NCBI GenBank assembly: GCA_027405735.1
Contig: JAPEHQ010000017.1
Location: 627,501-691,500, forward strand
Length of the DNA stretch: 64,000 bases
DNA from: Mucor racemosus
Taxonomy: Eukaryota; Mucoromycota; Mucoromycetes; Mucorales; Mucoraceae
Reading direction: 5' to 3'
Shown: positions 21,978-33,430 of the stretch, piece by piece
Layout: every line of letters begins with the position of its first letter
Position numbering within the stretch: position 1 is the stretch's first letter
The notes under the pieces: generated by a model
Databases searched by the model: none
The model's input: the letters and a program-made list of their open reading frames with translations, nothing else
What the model was told of the DNA's origin: nothing
Program-made: the position numbers and the translations under genes

Positions 21978-23213
21978 TTTTATATAATAAATTCTGAATT
22001 GTATGATAGAATCAAAAGAATTATGCCTTTATTTATACAATTTCTAATAATCAGAAATCTTGATTTCGATGATGGTGTCAATTAAGCAAAAAATGAGGAA
22101 ATCTTCTCAGTATGGTGAAATAAACAGTTTAGTATGAGAAAATCAGGGAATAATACACATACAAGTACAATTTGTTTTTTTGCGCAAGGGAATTTTATGG
22201 ACAATAAGCATAATGAAATGGCTAATCCAAGATGATGGTGAGCGCTGAATAAGATATCGCGTCATTTATTAGGTGATAAGCAGGTATGTATAGGTCATAA
22301 TGTTATCAATCTACTATATTTGATACATATAGTAATTTTCTAATATAAGGTTTAGCTAGTTTTTTATAATGTCTGTGCTATACATTTATATTGAAGCTTG
22401 TAAATATGCGCAGTATGCATGCATATTTGCAGTAAGATTTTTTCAAAGTTTGTGCATTTAATACATGCAAAATTATATGCAGTGTACATTACTATCATAT
22501 ACTACTGGTATTTTTTTTAGTGTCTTCGAATATTTTTAATATATGTATCGACTCGATGAAAACGTTTATCTGTCTTTATTGTAGTGAATTTGTTGCCATA
22601 AGCTATTAAACCTTGGTCAATTTCCTAATTACGAGCATTGTCATTTAAGTTCATTTGAAAAATTCAATCGATTTAATCCTGAATATTTAGTAGATATCAA
22701 AATAAAAAATTTAGATATACTCTTAACAGTGTCTAGTTACCTTTTATTGCAAAAAAAGTAAGGTTTGTTTGGTTTGATCATGAAGGTAAACTCTTTGAAG
22801 CTTGCATTTGATTTTATCGGCAGGCGAAATTGAAGTGGTCTTTTTTTTTTTTTTTTTTCATTATTTGTATTTTAAAAACTTTTTCCAATGCCTCCAGCAT
22901 CGTATATTGTGTTGAATCCAACCATTATTGAAATATAATCATGTTAATTTAACCCTGTATTTTTTTTTTTTTTTTTTTTTTTGCAAAATGTCGGGTATGC
23001 ATTTACATGAAGCCTAAAATAAATGAACACAAAGCTGATAATCTCCTCTTTAATAATAATTTCGATTTGCATGAAAATAAAAGGCAGGCTATATGTCACA
23101 TTTAAATCAAAATTGGTGCTGTTGGATATAGAATATTTAAGGGAATGTCTATCTATTGACAATTCGAGTATACTTTATGACCTGAAAAGTAATATTTAAT
23201 CTGAATGTGAGAC
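21978..23213. other. Intergenic, no gene seen
   Basis: AT-rich DNA with two poly-T/poly-A runs (about 22840-22860 and 22958-22985). Small open frames here have no domain or splice support. Confidence 0.45.
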
Positions 23214-23270
23214 ATAGCAACCAGGAACCGATTACCATGGCAACCAGGAACACATATATGCATAGCAACC
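23214..23270. promoter_or_regulatory. RFX-type X-box with two flanking half-sites
   Basis: ATTACCATGGCAAC (23231-23244) differs by one base from the palindromic RFX/Crt1 consensus GTTRCCATGGYAAC. The half-site ATAGCAACC lies on each side, at 23214-23222 and 23262-23270. Clustered sites of this kind are bound by RFX proteins in fungi and animals. The regulated gene is not evident. Confidence 0.45.
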
Positions 23271-23390
23271 GTTAATTGAAACATCAACTACAATAATTCA
23301 TAATTATTTTGAGCATGAGTATACTGAATTAGAGCTCTTTGTTATAGATCAATAGTGTCAGATGGCAACATTTCATTGAGGCTTGGAGGC

Positions 23391-23398
23391 TGACGTCA
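23391..23398. promoter_or_regulatory. CRE (TGACGTCA), candidate promoter
   Basis: A perfect 8-bp bZIP (ATF/CREB-type) site is followed ~15 bp later by a TATAAT-like run (TTATAATAAA) and then by a ~50-nt pyrimidine-rich tract ending TTGTCAG. This is a plausible fungal core promoter. No convincing ORF follows (the first ATG at 23566 opens a 13-codon frame), so any transcript could be non-coding or have introns I could not resolve. Confidence 0.35.
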
Positions 23399-24944
23399 AA
23401 ACTGATGCTTATAATAAACGCGAACTGACCGCAGCATCGTTTTCTTTTTCTTTTCTCTTCAACTCTTTCCTTCTTCTTGTCAGTGCTTAACAAGTTATGA
23501 TTTGACCAAGTTTCCTCTGTATATGTTGATATTTTACATATCGGGTCTGATTAACCTCAGGTGACATGGAATATGGGGTCATCTTTAGGAGTTTTCTTTG
23601 CTACTAGTACATTCTTTATTTCTTTATGTTATAAAGAAGATTCTCGCACAGTTTAAAGTTGGCCAGGGCGCCTTTTTTTTATATTCGTCGGTTTCTGTTC
23701 TCTACATTCTATGCTTGATTGAGCGCTATATATATTTATGTCTGGTGATTATATATATATATATACGGCAAGCAGGTAATGTATGGAGGGTATAATCTTG
23801 TAAATTATATTCTCCTTTGCGTCGGGAAGCTTTGTCTGCACTTCTGTTGTACCCTGACCTGTGCTTGAATGACGTGTTGCTAAAGGTAATAGCTTCACCA
23901 GAAGAAAACTTTAGATTATCCTTATCTGGCTCGCAAAAAGGTGTCTTAAGCTAGAAGCCCTTTTTGCTTATGCTTAATTAAGTGCATGTACATGAAATAT
24001 TCAATTGGTTCTAGCTTGTATAAAGCATTGGAAGCTGAAAACATTTTGCCACGGCTATGGTGCAGTTTCATATGCTAGGCCACTGCTTCCCAGTTGCAGG
24101 TATGAAATGTTAGAAGTTTTTTTGGCTGATAGCGTCCGAGGTTAAGTATCGACAAAGAGACTTTGATGTCCCTATTTACAAAGCTTTTGTGTGTCAACTG
24201 GTTGGCAAAAGTCGAGTTTATAGGTCGAGTTGTTAAGGATTGAACTCTATTGAGATCTGGGGGTTGGGATCTGGGGGTTGGGATCTGGGGGTTGGGATCA
24301 GAAGTATTTTGACCTTCTCGTGGTTGATCCTGATAATCATAATTTGCTAATTATGAGAACTAACAAAAATACATTTTGTCAATATTTTAATTTAATAAAC
24401 ATTTATTTCTATTTCATGATAATAAACGTTCTTTTTTACTTTATAGTACATTTTATTATTATCTTTACGTCTAATTCAATCACATAACTTTTATAATAAA
24501 TTAATTGTTATCTGGATTTGTATTTGAATACAACAATTAATGTCTGATTAAGCGTCAGAGTCTGCCACCAAAATCACCAAACTACATGCTTTGTGTAGTT
24601 TGCATTGCTTCAAAATCCATCAATATTCCCACAAAAAAAAATAAGAATAGACGCAAAACATATTATACTACAATTTGGTGTATAGATTTACAATTTCGAC
24701 CAATTCTAAACATCATAAAAATTCTTTAAAGACAGCTGGTAATGTAGCTTTCACATTAAAATGCCTTTTTGATACTAAAGTCCAACGCAAACATTAGAAG
24801 TACACAAATTAAGTATGATTATGAGGATATGAGAACGGTTTTATATTTATTTTGCTTTTTTAATGAAATATTGGTATGAGATATATATGATACAGATAAT
24901 GATATGAAGTTGTGCTTTTTTTTCATCGCACGAAAAGAACTGAA
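23399..24944. other. Gene-free stretch, possible non-coding transcript
   Basis: No protein domain can be read in any frame. It is less AT-biased than its surroundings over 23800-24300 and contains the G-rich tandem repeat at 24254. Comparison by eye with U1, U2, U4, U6 and U3 RNA signatures found no match. Confidence 0.35.
24254..24299 (+). repeat. 14-bp G-rich tandem repeat (3.3 copies)
   Basis: Three perfect copies of GATCTGGGGGTTGG plus a partial fourth. Each unit supplies two runs of G (five and three across the junction), enough for an intramolecular G-quadruplex on the plus strand. No telomere or coding context is present. Confidence 0.9.
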
Positions 24945-26157
24945 TTAAACAGTGACCTTCCAGAATACAATGTGATTAAATATATATTGTATGAGATCTC
25001 TCAACCTTGGGCCAGCGTAACTGATTACAGCATAAGCGATAGGAGATTTTCGTCTCCACAGCACAATAAACAAGATCATTAATATCAAAAAGTTGAAAAA
25101 TGCATGTTTCGCAACAGATCTAAACAGCCATAGCCAACGCCATCGATGCAAATATTTAGTTTTGAGTATATCTCGTCTTCGTAATGAATCAATTTCTTCA
25201 CATAATGCAGCGACTTCTGTTTGCAGTGTTTGTATAGCTACATCAGACGGTTTTCTCTTTTTCTGCTTTTTGATATTGGAATAAGGATGTTGAGTAGGAG
25301 TTGATAGATATAATGAAGATGTTGCAGTAGCTACTTCATTATCAAACTCTTCATCCTCATTAATATGTTCATTGTTGTACAAATTCCTTGATTTTGGGGA
25401 TAATTCAGGTGTTAATGGGAATTCACCAATGATTGGGCTAGAATAATGTGAATACAGCTGTTTTTGTTGTTCTAATAAAATTTGCTCCTGCTCAATTTGT
25501 CCTAAATAGTATTCTTCTTTCTCTTGGTCATTTGTGTCCCACTGAATAAGATTCTCTAGTATGACAAATAGAGAGAATTAGTAAACTAATGGTATTTTTG
25601 TGGGGATTTTCATTATTGGTGTGTACCTTCTTCTGCGGCATCAGTGTTTGTATCATTAACTTCTAATAGATAATTCACTGATTCATTTAAACTTTTTGTC
25701 AATTCTGAATTGGGAAACCGATTTAAAAACTACATAATAGAATGGTAAATAATTCGGCACTGCTTTGAATCAAGATATGTTTACCTCTTTTAATAGATCA
25801 ACCAATGCATTGATATACATGATTTGAGCATCAATTGGGCTGCTTCCTCTCATTTTATCCCACGCTTTCCTACATACATGAAATGTCCATTGAATAAGAT
25901 TTAATAATAATTAATTAATAAAAAATGTAATAATACCATTTTGCATATGCAACAATTTTTCTCGATGAAGGTTTCAATAGCATACAATCTCCATTTAGTG
26001 CCTGCTTATATAGTCCATAAAAATTCAATTTATCTGCTATCGAAGGTTGAAATGCACCTCCACTTTCTGTTGGTAAAGAGCGGACTACTGCTAACGCTCT
26101 GCAAAATCGAATCTGCGTAATGTATAATGATTCCGATAAAGTGCTTGTTGATGCCAT
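24945..26157 (-). CDS. Acyl-CoA-binding membrane protein, ACBD5/Atg37-like (339 aa)
   Basis: This predicts a tail-anchored protein that binds long-chain acyl-CoA. Exons are 25937-26157, 25785-25869, 25627-25729 and 24945-25555 (1020 nt, all in phase). The N-terminal ACBP domain (residues ~10-105) shows the family signature: QPSIADKLNFYGLYKQA followed by the KP segment and AKWKAWDKM. A low-complexity acidic linker follows, then a short coiled coil (~243-264, IQTLQTEVAALCEEIDSL), a Trp-rich segment and one transmembrane helix (~287-303, FFNFLILMILFIVLW) before a basic tail. This order matches animal ACBD4/5 and yeast Atg37, which sit on peroxisomes and act in ER contact or pexophagy. Organelle targeting here is inference. 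FFAT or Atg-binding motifs were not identified. Start ATG 26157 precedes the domain directly. Confidence 0.9.
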
Positions 26158-27252
26158 TATTTTACTAGATAATTGATGAAAGGGGAAAAAAAAAAGGAAA
26201 AAAAGAGACTTTACTCTTTGACTACTGTATAAACCTTTGGTATTACACGTGATAGTAACATTTTGATACAAAAACCTTTTATGTAATACCAAAAAGTAAG
26301 AGACTCTCATGTTTCCAGTTTCAATTGTTTTTTGTGTCATATACATAAGAGTTTTCATCTTAAAAAAAAGAGAGGGGTTGAATCATGTTTTGGGGGGAGA
26401 ACCCGAATGTTTAGTTGGTGTTTGTTTATTTCTTTTCAGACATGTGAATGTCTTTAGTTTGACCAGAGCCCGCCAGAAACAATAGAATTGCGTTGAAATA
26501 TAGTATCTGAATATTCAAATAATGCAAACAATTGTATGGTCAGAACAAGAGGCATAAAAATGTATTATATAACGCCTTGATGGTAGCAACCATCGCAATT
26601 AATGCATTATTATTTCTAATTGCAATTGGCCAAGTTCTGAAAAGATTTACCTGGTAAGTTTATCATGTAGTTCTGGTCGTACCTTGATTTCAAGACCGTT
26701 ACCTGATCTTCGACTTTATGGCGCCTGTAAGACATGCTGCATTTAAGCGCCATATGTAGCACAAGAACTATATTTGTTATTGACCCTTGGTAAATCAATT
26801 TAAAGGAATATCTTATTATAATTTATCTAAAGTGATGATATAATAAGACCGAGAGAAAAGCCAAGTTTAAAGATTACCCTTTTGGGGCAATTGTAAATAA
26901 ACGCTTACGTTCTGCATAAAAAAAACTAACCTAACTTAGTTTTTACATGTCATTTGGTTTAATCTAAAGTTTATATCCTGAAAAAAAAGCGCAGTTTATC
27001 AATGATAGACCTTTTAGGTATCTGAAAGGTATTAATCAGGTCAATTTCAAGTGTAAATTTTCTTCCCAACCACGGTTAACTTGAGACGGAGCTTTGTTTG
27101 TTGTTTAAAAAGCAATCTGTTTATAGCTTCCGAGCTGGGTTCAAGCTTATTCCTGAAGGCACAAAACGCATATAACTTAAAAATAGGTTCAAAATGCTTT
27201 GTTTTTTTCTGCCATCTCTTGCCTTTTCTATTATTTCTTTTTTTTTTCAATT
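26158..27252. other. Divergent intergenic region
   Basis: Contains the promoters of the ACBP-type gene (minus) and the glycosyltransferase gene (plus). T/A homopolymer runs lie near both starts (26185-26200, 27235-27248). The short open frames are not convincing. The upstream extension of the glycosyltransferase frame to 27199 begins at TTG and is not used. Confidence 0.45.
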
Positions 27253-28308
27253 ATGCTTGAACTAAAATCAAAAAAACTCATTTTTTACGTATTATCACTG
27301 GCAGTATGTTCAGTGCTTTTTGTCAGTACATTTTATTCAACAGCAAACAAATTGGTATCCCCTTCAAAAGTAGTTGAGACCGCCGTTGCTCAAAACTCAT
27401 CACAATCAGCATCAAAAGAGAGATATTCCTTCGATCCTAACTGGAAACAAAGAAATTATGCTCCTCCTCCACCAGAAACATTAGTAGCAATTATGAACAA
27501 TGTCATTACCGAAAAAGCCAAATCCTTTAGACCCACATTAAAATCAGATGTCCAAGATAAGAAGGTGCTATTGACGGCTGTAGTGAATAGTGGCATGATT
27601 GATTACACATTGAATTGGATAGAATCACTTAGACTCACGAAACAAGACGATAAATTTCTGGTTTTCGCTATTGACCAAGGTGTAGTAGATGAGCTTGCAT
27701 TGAAAGGATATGGGAAACAGGTAACATTAATACCCAGTGATTGGTTCCATATACCTCTTGCATCGGATATGGCCCTGTGGAGGAGTAACGATTATCGACC
27801 AATTACGCATGCAAAATCTTTGGTTGTTGAGAGGCTACTTTATCTCGATATCACTGTTTGGTTTACCGATGTAGATATTGTGTTCCTTAGCCCCTTTATT
27901 CGTCAAACAATGCTGACTCAGATGTCTCAAAGGCCCAATACACATATGATATTCAGTCAAGAAGTAGATCATCGTAGTGTCAATTCTGGATTCTATTTGA
28001 TGAAGCCTTCAAAAATCACAAAACAGTTTATGGATCAAATTATACAAGAGCAAGACGAAACAGAAACATTAACGCAGCAAAGAGTGATGAATAATGTGTT
28101 GAGAAAAATGTTTCCTAAAGATATAACTCAAAGTCCGTATCGATTATTAGACATGCTGCTTTTTCCTAATGGTCAATATTATTTCAAATTGAACTTGCCC
28201 AAGAAATTAGGTATCAATCCATTGATTGTGCATGCTAATTTTTTGATTGGTGATAAGAAAAAATTAGCTTTGATTAAGGCTGGTCTTTGGTACAATAACA
28301 GTTCTTAA
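27253..28308 (+). CDS. Nucleotide-diphospho-sugar transferase-type glycosyltransferase (351 aa)
   Basis: This predicts a Golgi type II membrane enzyme that transfers a sugar from a nucleotide sugar (GT77-like, nucleotide-diphospho-sugar transferase domain). After MLELKSKK comes a single signal-anchor (~residues 9-27, LIFYVLSLAVCSVLFVSTF), then a stem and the catalytic domain. The metal-binding DxD motif is Asp206-Val-Asp208 in WFTDVDIVFL, preceded by ITHAKSLVVERLLYL and followed by NSGFYLMKP, all typical of the family. HANFLIGDKKKL near the C-terminus is the usual closing motif. No intron is needed. The start at 27253 follows a poly-T run; the acceptor and sugar are unknown. Length is usual for fungal members. 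Confidence 0.9.
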   Translation: MLELKSKKLIFYVLSLAVCSVLFVSTFYSTANKLVSPSKVVETAVAQNSSQSASKERYSFDPNWKQRNYAPPPPETLVAIMNNVITEKAKSFRPTLKSDVQDKKVLLTAVVNSGMIDYTLNWIESLRLTKQDDKFLVFAIDQGVVDELALKGYGKQVTLIPSDWFHIPLASDMALWRSNDYRPITHAKSLVVERLLYLDITVWFTDVDIVFLSPFIRQTMLTQMSQRPNTHMIFSQEVDHRSVNSGFYLMKPSKITKQFMDQIIQEQDETETLTQQRVMNNVLRKMFPKDITQSPYRLLDMLLFPNGQYYFKLNLPKKLGINPLIVHANFLIGDKKKLALIKAGLWYNNSS

Positions 28309-28387
28309 ATAATTTGCCCATATGCATTAAATAATAATAAATCGAAAAAAATTAAATGTGTCTTTACAAATTGAATACAAACAACTT

Positions 28388-29548
28388 TTAGCGTATACCA
28401 TGGACACTGAAAAATAGATATGTATTGGTTGCATTATGGTACATGTTCCTGCGATCATTTTAAATCTCACGAAAGACTCAAAAACGCGTAAAATTCACTG
28501 CTTTTTCCTTGAAAACTGGGTCTCACTTTTCATCGCTGTTATACTTTTTTTTTTCACTAAATAACGCCAAGATAAAATTATATGCCAATGTACCTGAGAT
28601 GTTCAGCTTTAATACAAAAACAAGCATCCAAAAATATCCTACTTTTTGCAGTTGGTATTAATTTTTTAGTGCTAAGGTTTCAGATTTTTTACGCGTATTT
28701 CACTGCTAAAGAATTGAAAACTTTGAGGCTTCATATCTCTGCAAACAATTAAGCTATACCAATAATCTTTAATAATAAAACTTACTTGTTTTAAAGCGCT
28801 CTATAACTTATTTTAATATAAAAAATTTCTGAACACTTTTATGTTTTTTTCATTTTTTTTTGGCATTTCTATAGTAGGTTTCAAAATATTAGTTAAATTG
28901 AACAGCATTGTTTTTGCATTCATTTCATCAAGCTCGTTGAGTTCTCTCGGATCCAATTTAGTTTTTTTCAAAATATTGATTTTCCGTGGAGATATCCTGA
29001 AAAATGTGTACAAAAAGATACCTTCATCTCTAACTTCCATTTTTCCCTTATATACCCTCATCCCAAATTCTGAATCTGAAAAAAATTTGGACAAAAATCT
29101 TGTTTTCTCTACGGAAAATGCAGCTAAAAGATTCTTCAATAACTCGATCGATAGATAATGTTTTTGCGTATTATCTCAATTAGTTATATTTCAAATATAC
29201 TTATAAAAAGTGATGTATATCTTCAAAAAACCTCCAAAATTTCAATTGCATTTTACGCAAAATTTAATGTGGAATGTTTTTTTTGATTTTTGTTTAGATG
29301 GATGCAGAATCAAAAACTGTATAAAAACTATTTAATACGCTAGGTCGACTTACTTTGCAGCTCATGAACCATTAAACGATTTGTTTTTTAAAACATTTTT
29401 CGTTCATTTCAACAAATAAATTTTGGAATCCCGGTATGATAGGTTTTAAACTGTGATAAAAACTATTATTTTGGTTATCTCGACGAAAAATCAATGTTTT
29501 TTGCTAAAACAAAAAATGCGGAGTAGCAATCAATTAGATCTATCTTGT
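28388..29548 (+). repeat. ~1.2-kb unclassified repeat, copy 1 (left arm of second inverted repeat)
   Basis: Homologous to 48185-49375 and to the start at 63410 in the same orientation, and to 32003-33430 inverted. The stretch 28464-29295 is identical to its inverted partner by eye, while the edges have diverged. A 108-codon minus-strand frame (28813-29139; RDEGIFLYTFFRISPRKI) is kept open in three copies but matches no family I know. No terminal inverted repeats or polymerase/transposase motifs are visible. Confidence 0.85.
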
Positions 29549-32002
29549 GGATACAGAAATTAAGCCCTGGATAATGAGTTTTAAGTATACAAAATAATAA
29601 ACTAATATTTACAACTGCAGAAAACAAAGAAAAAAAACCCCCATCCTTGTGAATATTGATCCAATTAATCTCCAATTATACATGATGGTAAACTTAAATA
29701 TATCTTGCATAAAAATTCATATTTCTACTTTCACAAATCACTGTGTGATTTATCAAAATATGTTTAGGTTAAATAAAAATTAGAAATTTAATCAAGTAAA
29801 GAGATATCGTTTATTGGAATGAAATTAATAGGGTTTATATACTATTTGATTTGGGTAATTAATTATGTGATAAGGTAGTTTAGATGTTATTTAATAGTAA
29901 TGTGTTATGTTGGTATATCATGTTGGAATATCGCACTGGCGTATTATGCTTTTGTACCATGCTTCTATACCATGCTTTTAGGAGCATGGTATAGTTAATA
30001 TTCAATTAAGGAACTTCCGGTTCCGGATCTATTATTGTTTACTTTTTTGGATTTGACATGATCCGGTTTAAGAATGATACATCACTGTGAATTGAGAAAA
30101 CCATCAGCAAAACATGATATTTCTGTCCAATAAAACTACCTGTTGTGCCCTATATTTTCATGTTTGATAAATAATACTTGAAAAAGAATACAATTAAAAA
30201 AGAATGAGTAATGAATCAGTTCTTCAACTGTACAATAAAAACAAGATATTGTTTATTTAGATATAAATAAAAGTATGGCCTTTTATATTGATTTGATAGT
30301 TAGATCATGAGATGTAATTTAATAAGGCACTATTGAACCATTAGATCTTTTTGATAGTAATCTATGGATGGAAATGGATCAACCATGATTTAACCGTGCT
30401 TGCAGAGCTTATGAGTTGCCTTGTTTCTGAAATGTCAAAACGGTCTTAAGAAATAATCTTGCCAAAATATCACACTTTTTATTAACAATACATCCAGAGG
30501 ATGTATTTATATACTTTTCATTATAACTATTACACAGAATTACTATCTAAGAACATTACACCAATTTACTAAGACGCATGTGAATCAACGTGTACACCTG
30601 TTGATTTACTATAATACCGAATATTGACTGCGACCTTGAATGTGCGACCTAGGATATGATATTGACATAACAGTTTCAATGTTGCGCTAAATATGCTTGG
30701 ACATTGATTTGATAGCTATTTGATTGATTAACCGCTGGGATGAAATAATATGGTGTCATAAATGAGGTCCAAACGTTCTTGTTCATTGCTACTGAATATA
30801 CTTAGTACGCTGCTGGGAGTTTCTTATAATATTCGATATCAAGATTTTGCAGTTCAATGCATGTCATAGTTAATAGTGCAATGGAATTACATACTAAAAA
30901 CGCTTGATAATAATAAAAGAATCTAAATCCCAAGTGTCGCTCATAAAATATGATGCCACTTGAAATGTGAACAACAATAATAAACAAACGCCTCAATTGA
31001 ACACAATAACAAACGCATGCTAAAAATATGAAATACCTTTTTTGAACCATAATACATGTCGTGTAGATGATAGCACCCTTGATCACGGTGCAATCAATTA
31101 CACAAATAAATGGCATATATATTAAAACAGGATTCTACGCAAATCAATAATAATAAACAAAGATATTAATTTAATCAACTTCTGATCTATATTGAAGTTG
31201 CACTATCAATATAAATAAGATTCAAGCATATAAAAATTACCCCTTAATTCAAGGTTACATAAAATAGATATATGTATAAATAATAAACAAAGCAACCATT
31301 TCCCAAAAGGTCGATATTGTCAAACTTGACATCAATCCCTTATGTTCAGTGCTCTACATGATTTACCCCTTAAAATATTAAATCAATAACAATGTAACTC
31401 AAAGCTAGTAGATTACTAAATATACATCATCCATTCAAGTCTGATGGTATCCAAGTTCTCCAAATCACTATAAATATATATATACCCTCCTCATAATTTT
31501 TTAATTATTTTAAATCTTCAGAAATCTTTTGTAATAAAAACTTTAGCTGATTATAATTGTATTTCTACTGCTTTTATTTTTATTTTTTTTTGTATTTTAG
31601 TAAATAATTTCGTTATTTACTACACATAGAAGCAAAGTCATTCATATAATCCTCCGTATTATATATATATATATATCCAGATTGACAACCAATTGATCTA
31701 TTACAGCTTGCTTATACTATTCGCACTACTCGATTGCGATCACTAAGCACATTATTATAAATTAGCATTGGTGTCGAACCGGATTTTACCAGCAAAATTT
31801 ACTAGTATAATAAGCCGGGCTCGACAGCATCCCTATTATAAATACCCTTGATATCTTTGATACATTAGAATATCCTTGATTATTTATGATTTATATTCAT
31901 AAACTCTTATTTGAATTACATGCATGGTTTCAAATGAGATGGCTTTTAATTTATTATGTGTGGGAATACTACTACCTAGTTTAACACATTTCTGATAGGT
32001 CA
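29549..32002. other. Loop of second inverted repeat, no intact gene
   Basis: About 2.45 kb of AT-rich DNA. It contains a perfect hairpin at ~29970-30000 (ATACCATGCT, short loop, AGCATGGTAT), one MITE copy (30427-30673) and a hydrophobic 104-codon minus-strand frame (30802-31116). Part of that frame (CIELQNLDIEY) is echoed at 61860-61890, so it may be a remnant of a repeated gene. Segments 30148-30345 recur rearranged at 61650-61850. Confidence 0.5.
30427..30673 (+). mobile_element. 247-bp MITE, copy 1
   Basis: The ends are CTGAAATGTCAAAA and, on the other strand, CTGTTATGTCAATA, imperfect terminal inverted repeats. TTT flanks both sides (30424-30426 and 30674-30676). There is no coding capacity. 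It is the same length as, and near-identical to, the inverted copy at 32156-32402. Confidence 0.85.
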
Positions 32003-33430
32003 TTACACAAGATAGATCCAACTGGAACTACTCTGCAATTTTTGTTTCAGCGAAAGATATTAATTTTTTATCGAGATAATCAAAATAATAGTTCATACTG
32101 TATTACTGCTTAAAACCTATTATGATAACTGGGTTTCAAAATAAATTTGTTGAAACTGTTATGTCAATATCATATCCTAGGTCGCACATTCAAGGTCGCA
32201 GTCAATATTCGGTATTATAGTAAATCAACAGGTGTACACGTTGATTCACATGCGTCTTAGTAAATTGGTGTAATGTTCTTAGATAGTAATTCTGTGTAAT
32301 AGTTATAATGAAAAGTATATAAATACATCCTCTGGATGTATTGTTAATAAAAAGTGTGATATTTTGGCAAGATGATTTCTTAACACCGTTTTGACATTTC
32401 AGAAACGATCGAAAATGGTTAAAAAATCAAATTCGTTTCATAGCTCATAAACTGCAGAGTAAGTAGACTTACTGTACTAAATAATTCTCGTACAGTTTTG
32501 AATTCTGCATACATTCAAACAAAAATCAAAAAAAACATTCCACATTAAATTTTGCGTAAAATGCAATTGAAATTTTGGAGGTTTTTTGAAGATATACATC
32601 ACTTTTTATAAGTATATTTGAAATATAACTAATTGAGATAATACGCAAAAACATTATCTATCGATCGAGTTATTGAAGAATCTTTTAGCTGCATTTTCCG
32701 TAGAGAAAACAAGATTTTTGTCCAAATTTTTTTCAGATTCAGAATTTGGGATGAGGGTATATAAGGGAAAAATGGAAGTTAGAGATGAAGGTATCTTTTT
32801 GTACACATTTTTCAGGATATCTCCACGGAAAATCAATATTTTGAAAAAAACTAAATTGGATCCGAGAGAACTCAACGAGCTTGATGAAATGAATGCAAAA
32901 ACAATGCTGTTCAATTTAACTAATATTTTGAAACCTACTATAGAAATGCCAAAAAAAAATGAAAAAAACATAAAAGTGTTCAGAAATTTTTTATATTAAA
33001 ATAAGTTATAGAGCGCTTTAAAACAAGTAAGTTTTATTATTAAAGATTATTGGTATAGCTTAATTGTTTGCAGAGATATGAAGCCTCAAAGTTTTCAATT
33101 CTTTAGCAGTGAAATACGCGTAAAAAATCTGAAACCTTAGCACTAAAAAATTAATACCAACTGCAAAAAGTAGGATATTTTTGGATGCTTGTTTTTGTAT
33201 TAAAGCTGAACATCTCAGGTACATTGGCATATAATTTTATCTTGGCGTTATTTAGTGAAAAAAAAAAGTATAACAGCGATGAAAAGTGAGACCCAGTTTT
33301 CAAGGAAAAAGCAGTGAATTTTACGCGTTTTTGAGTCTTTCGTGAGATATAAAATAAATTTAGGAGCAGATAGGATGATGCGATTAACTTCTATTTATTT
33401 TGCAATGTCTAAGAGACATTTTTTGTCATT
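32003..33430 (-). repeat. ~1.2-kb unclassified repeat, copy 2 (right arm, inverted, with MITE inside)
   Basis: Reverse complement of 28388-29548 once the 247-bp MITE is removed. Positions 32517-33349 are identical by eye to 28464-29295. Outside that tract the two arms differ as much from each other as from copy 3 at 48 kb. The 108-codon frame is at 32673-32999 on the plus strand, with the same translation as in copy 1. Confidence 0.85.
32156..32402 (-). mobile_element. 247-bp MITE, copy 2, with empty site known
   Basis: Inserted in the right arm with AAA on both sides (32153-32155, 32403-32405). The uninterrupted versions of this site in copies 1 and 3 (CATTTCAAC near 29405 and 49230) contain a single TTT, confirming a 3-bp target duplication. 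Three-base duplications suggest a PIF/Harbinger-type source (inference). Confidence 0.9.
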
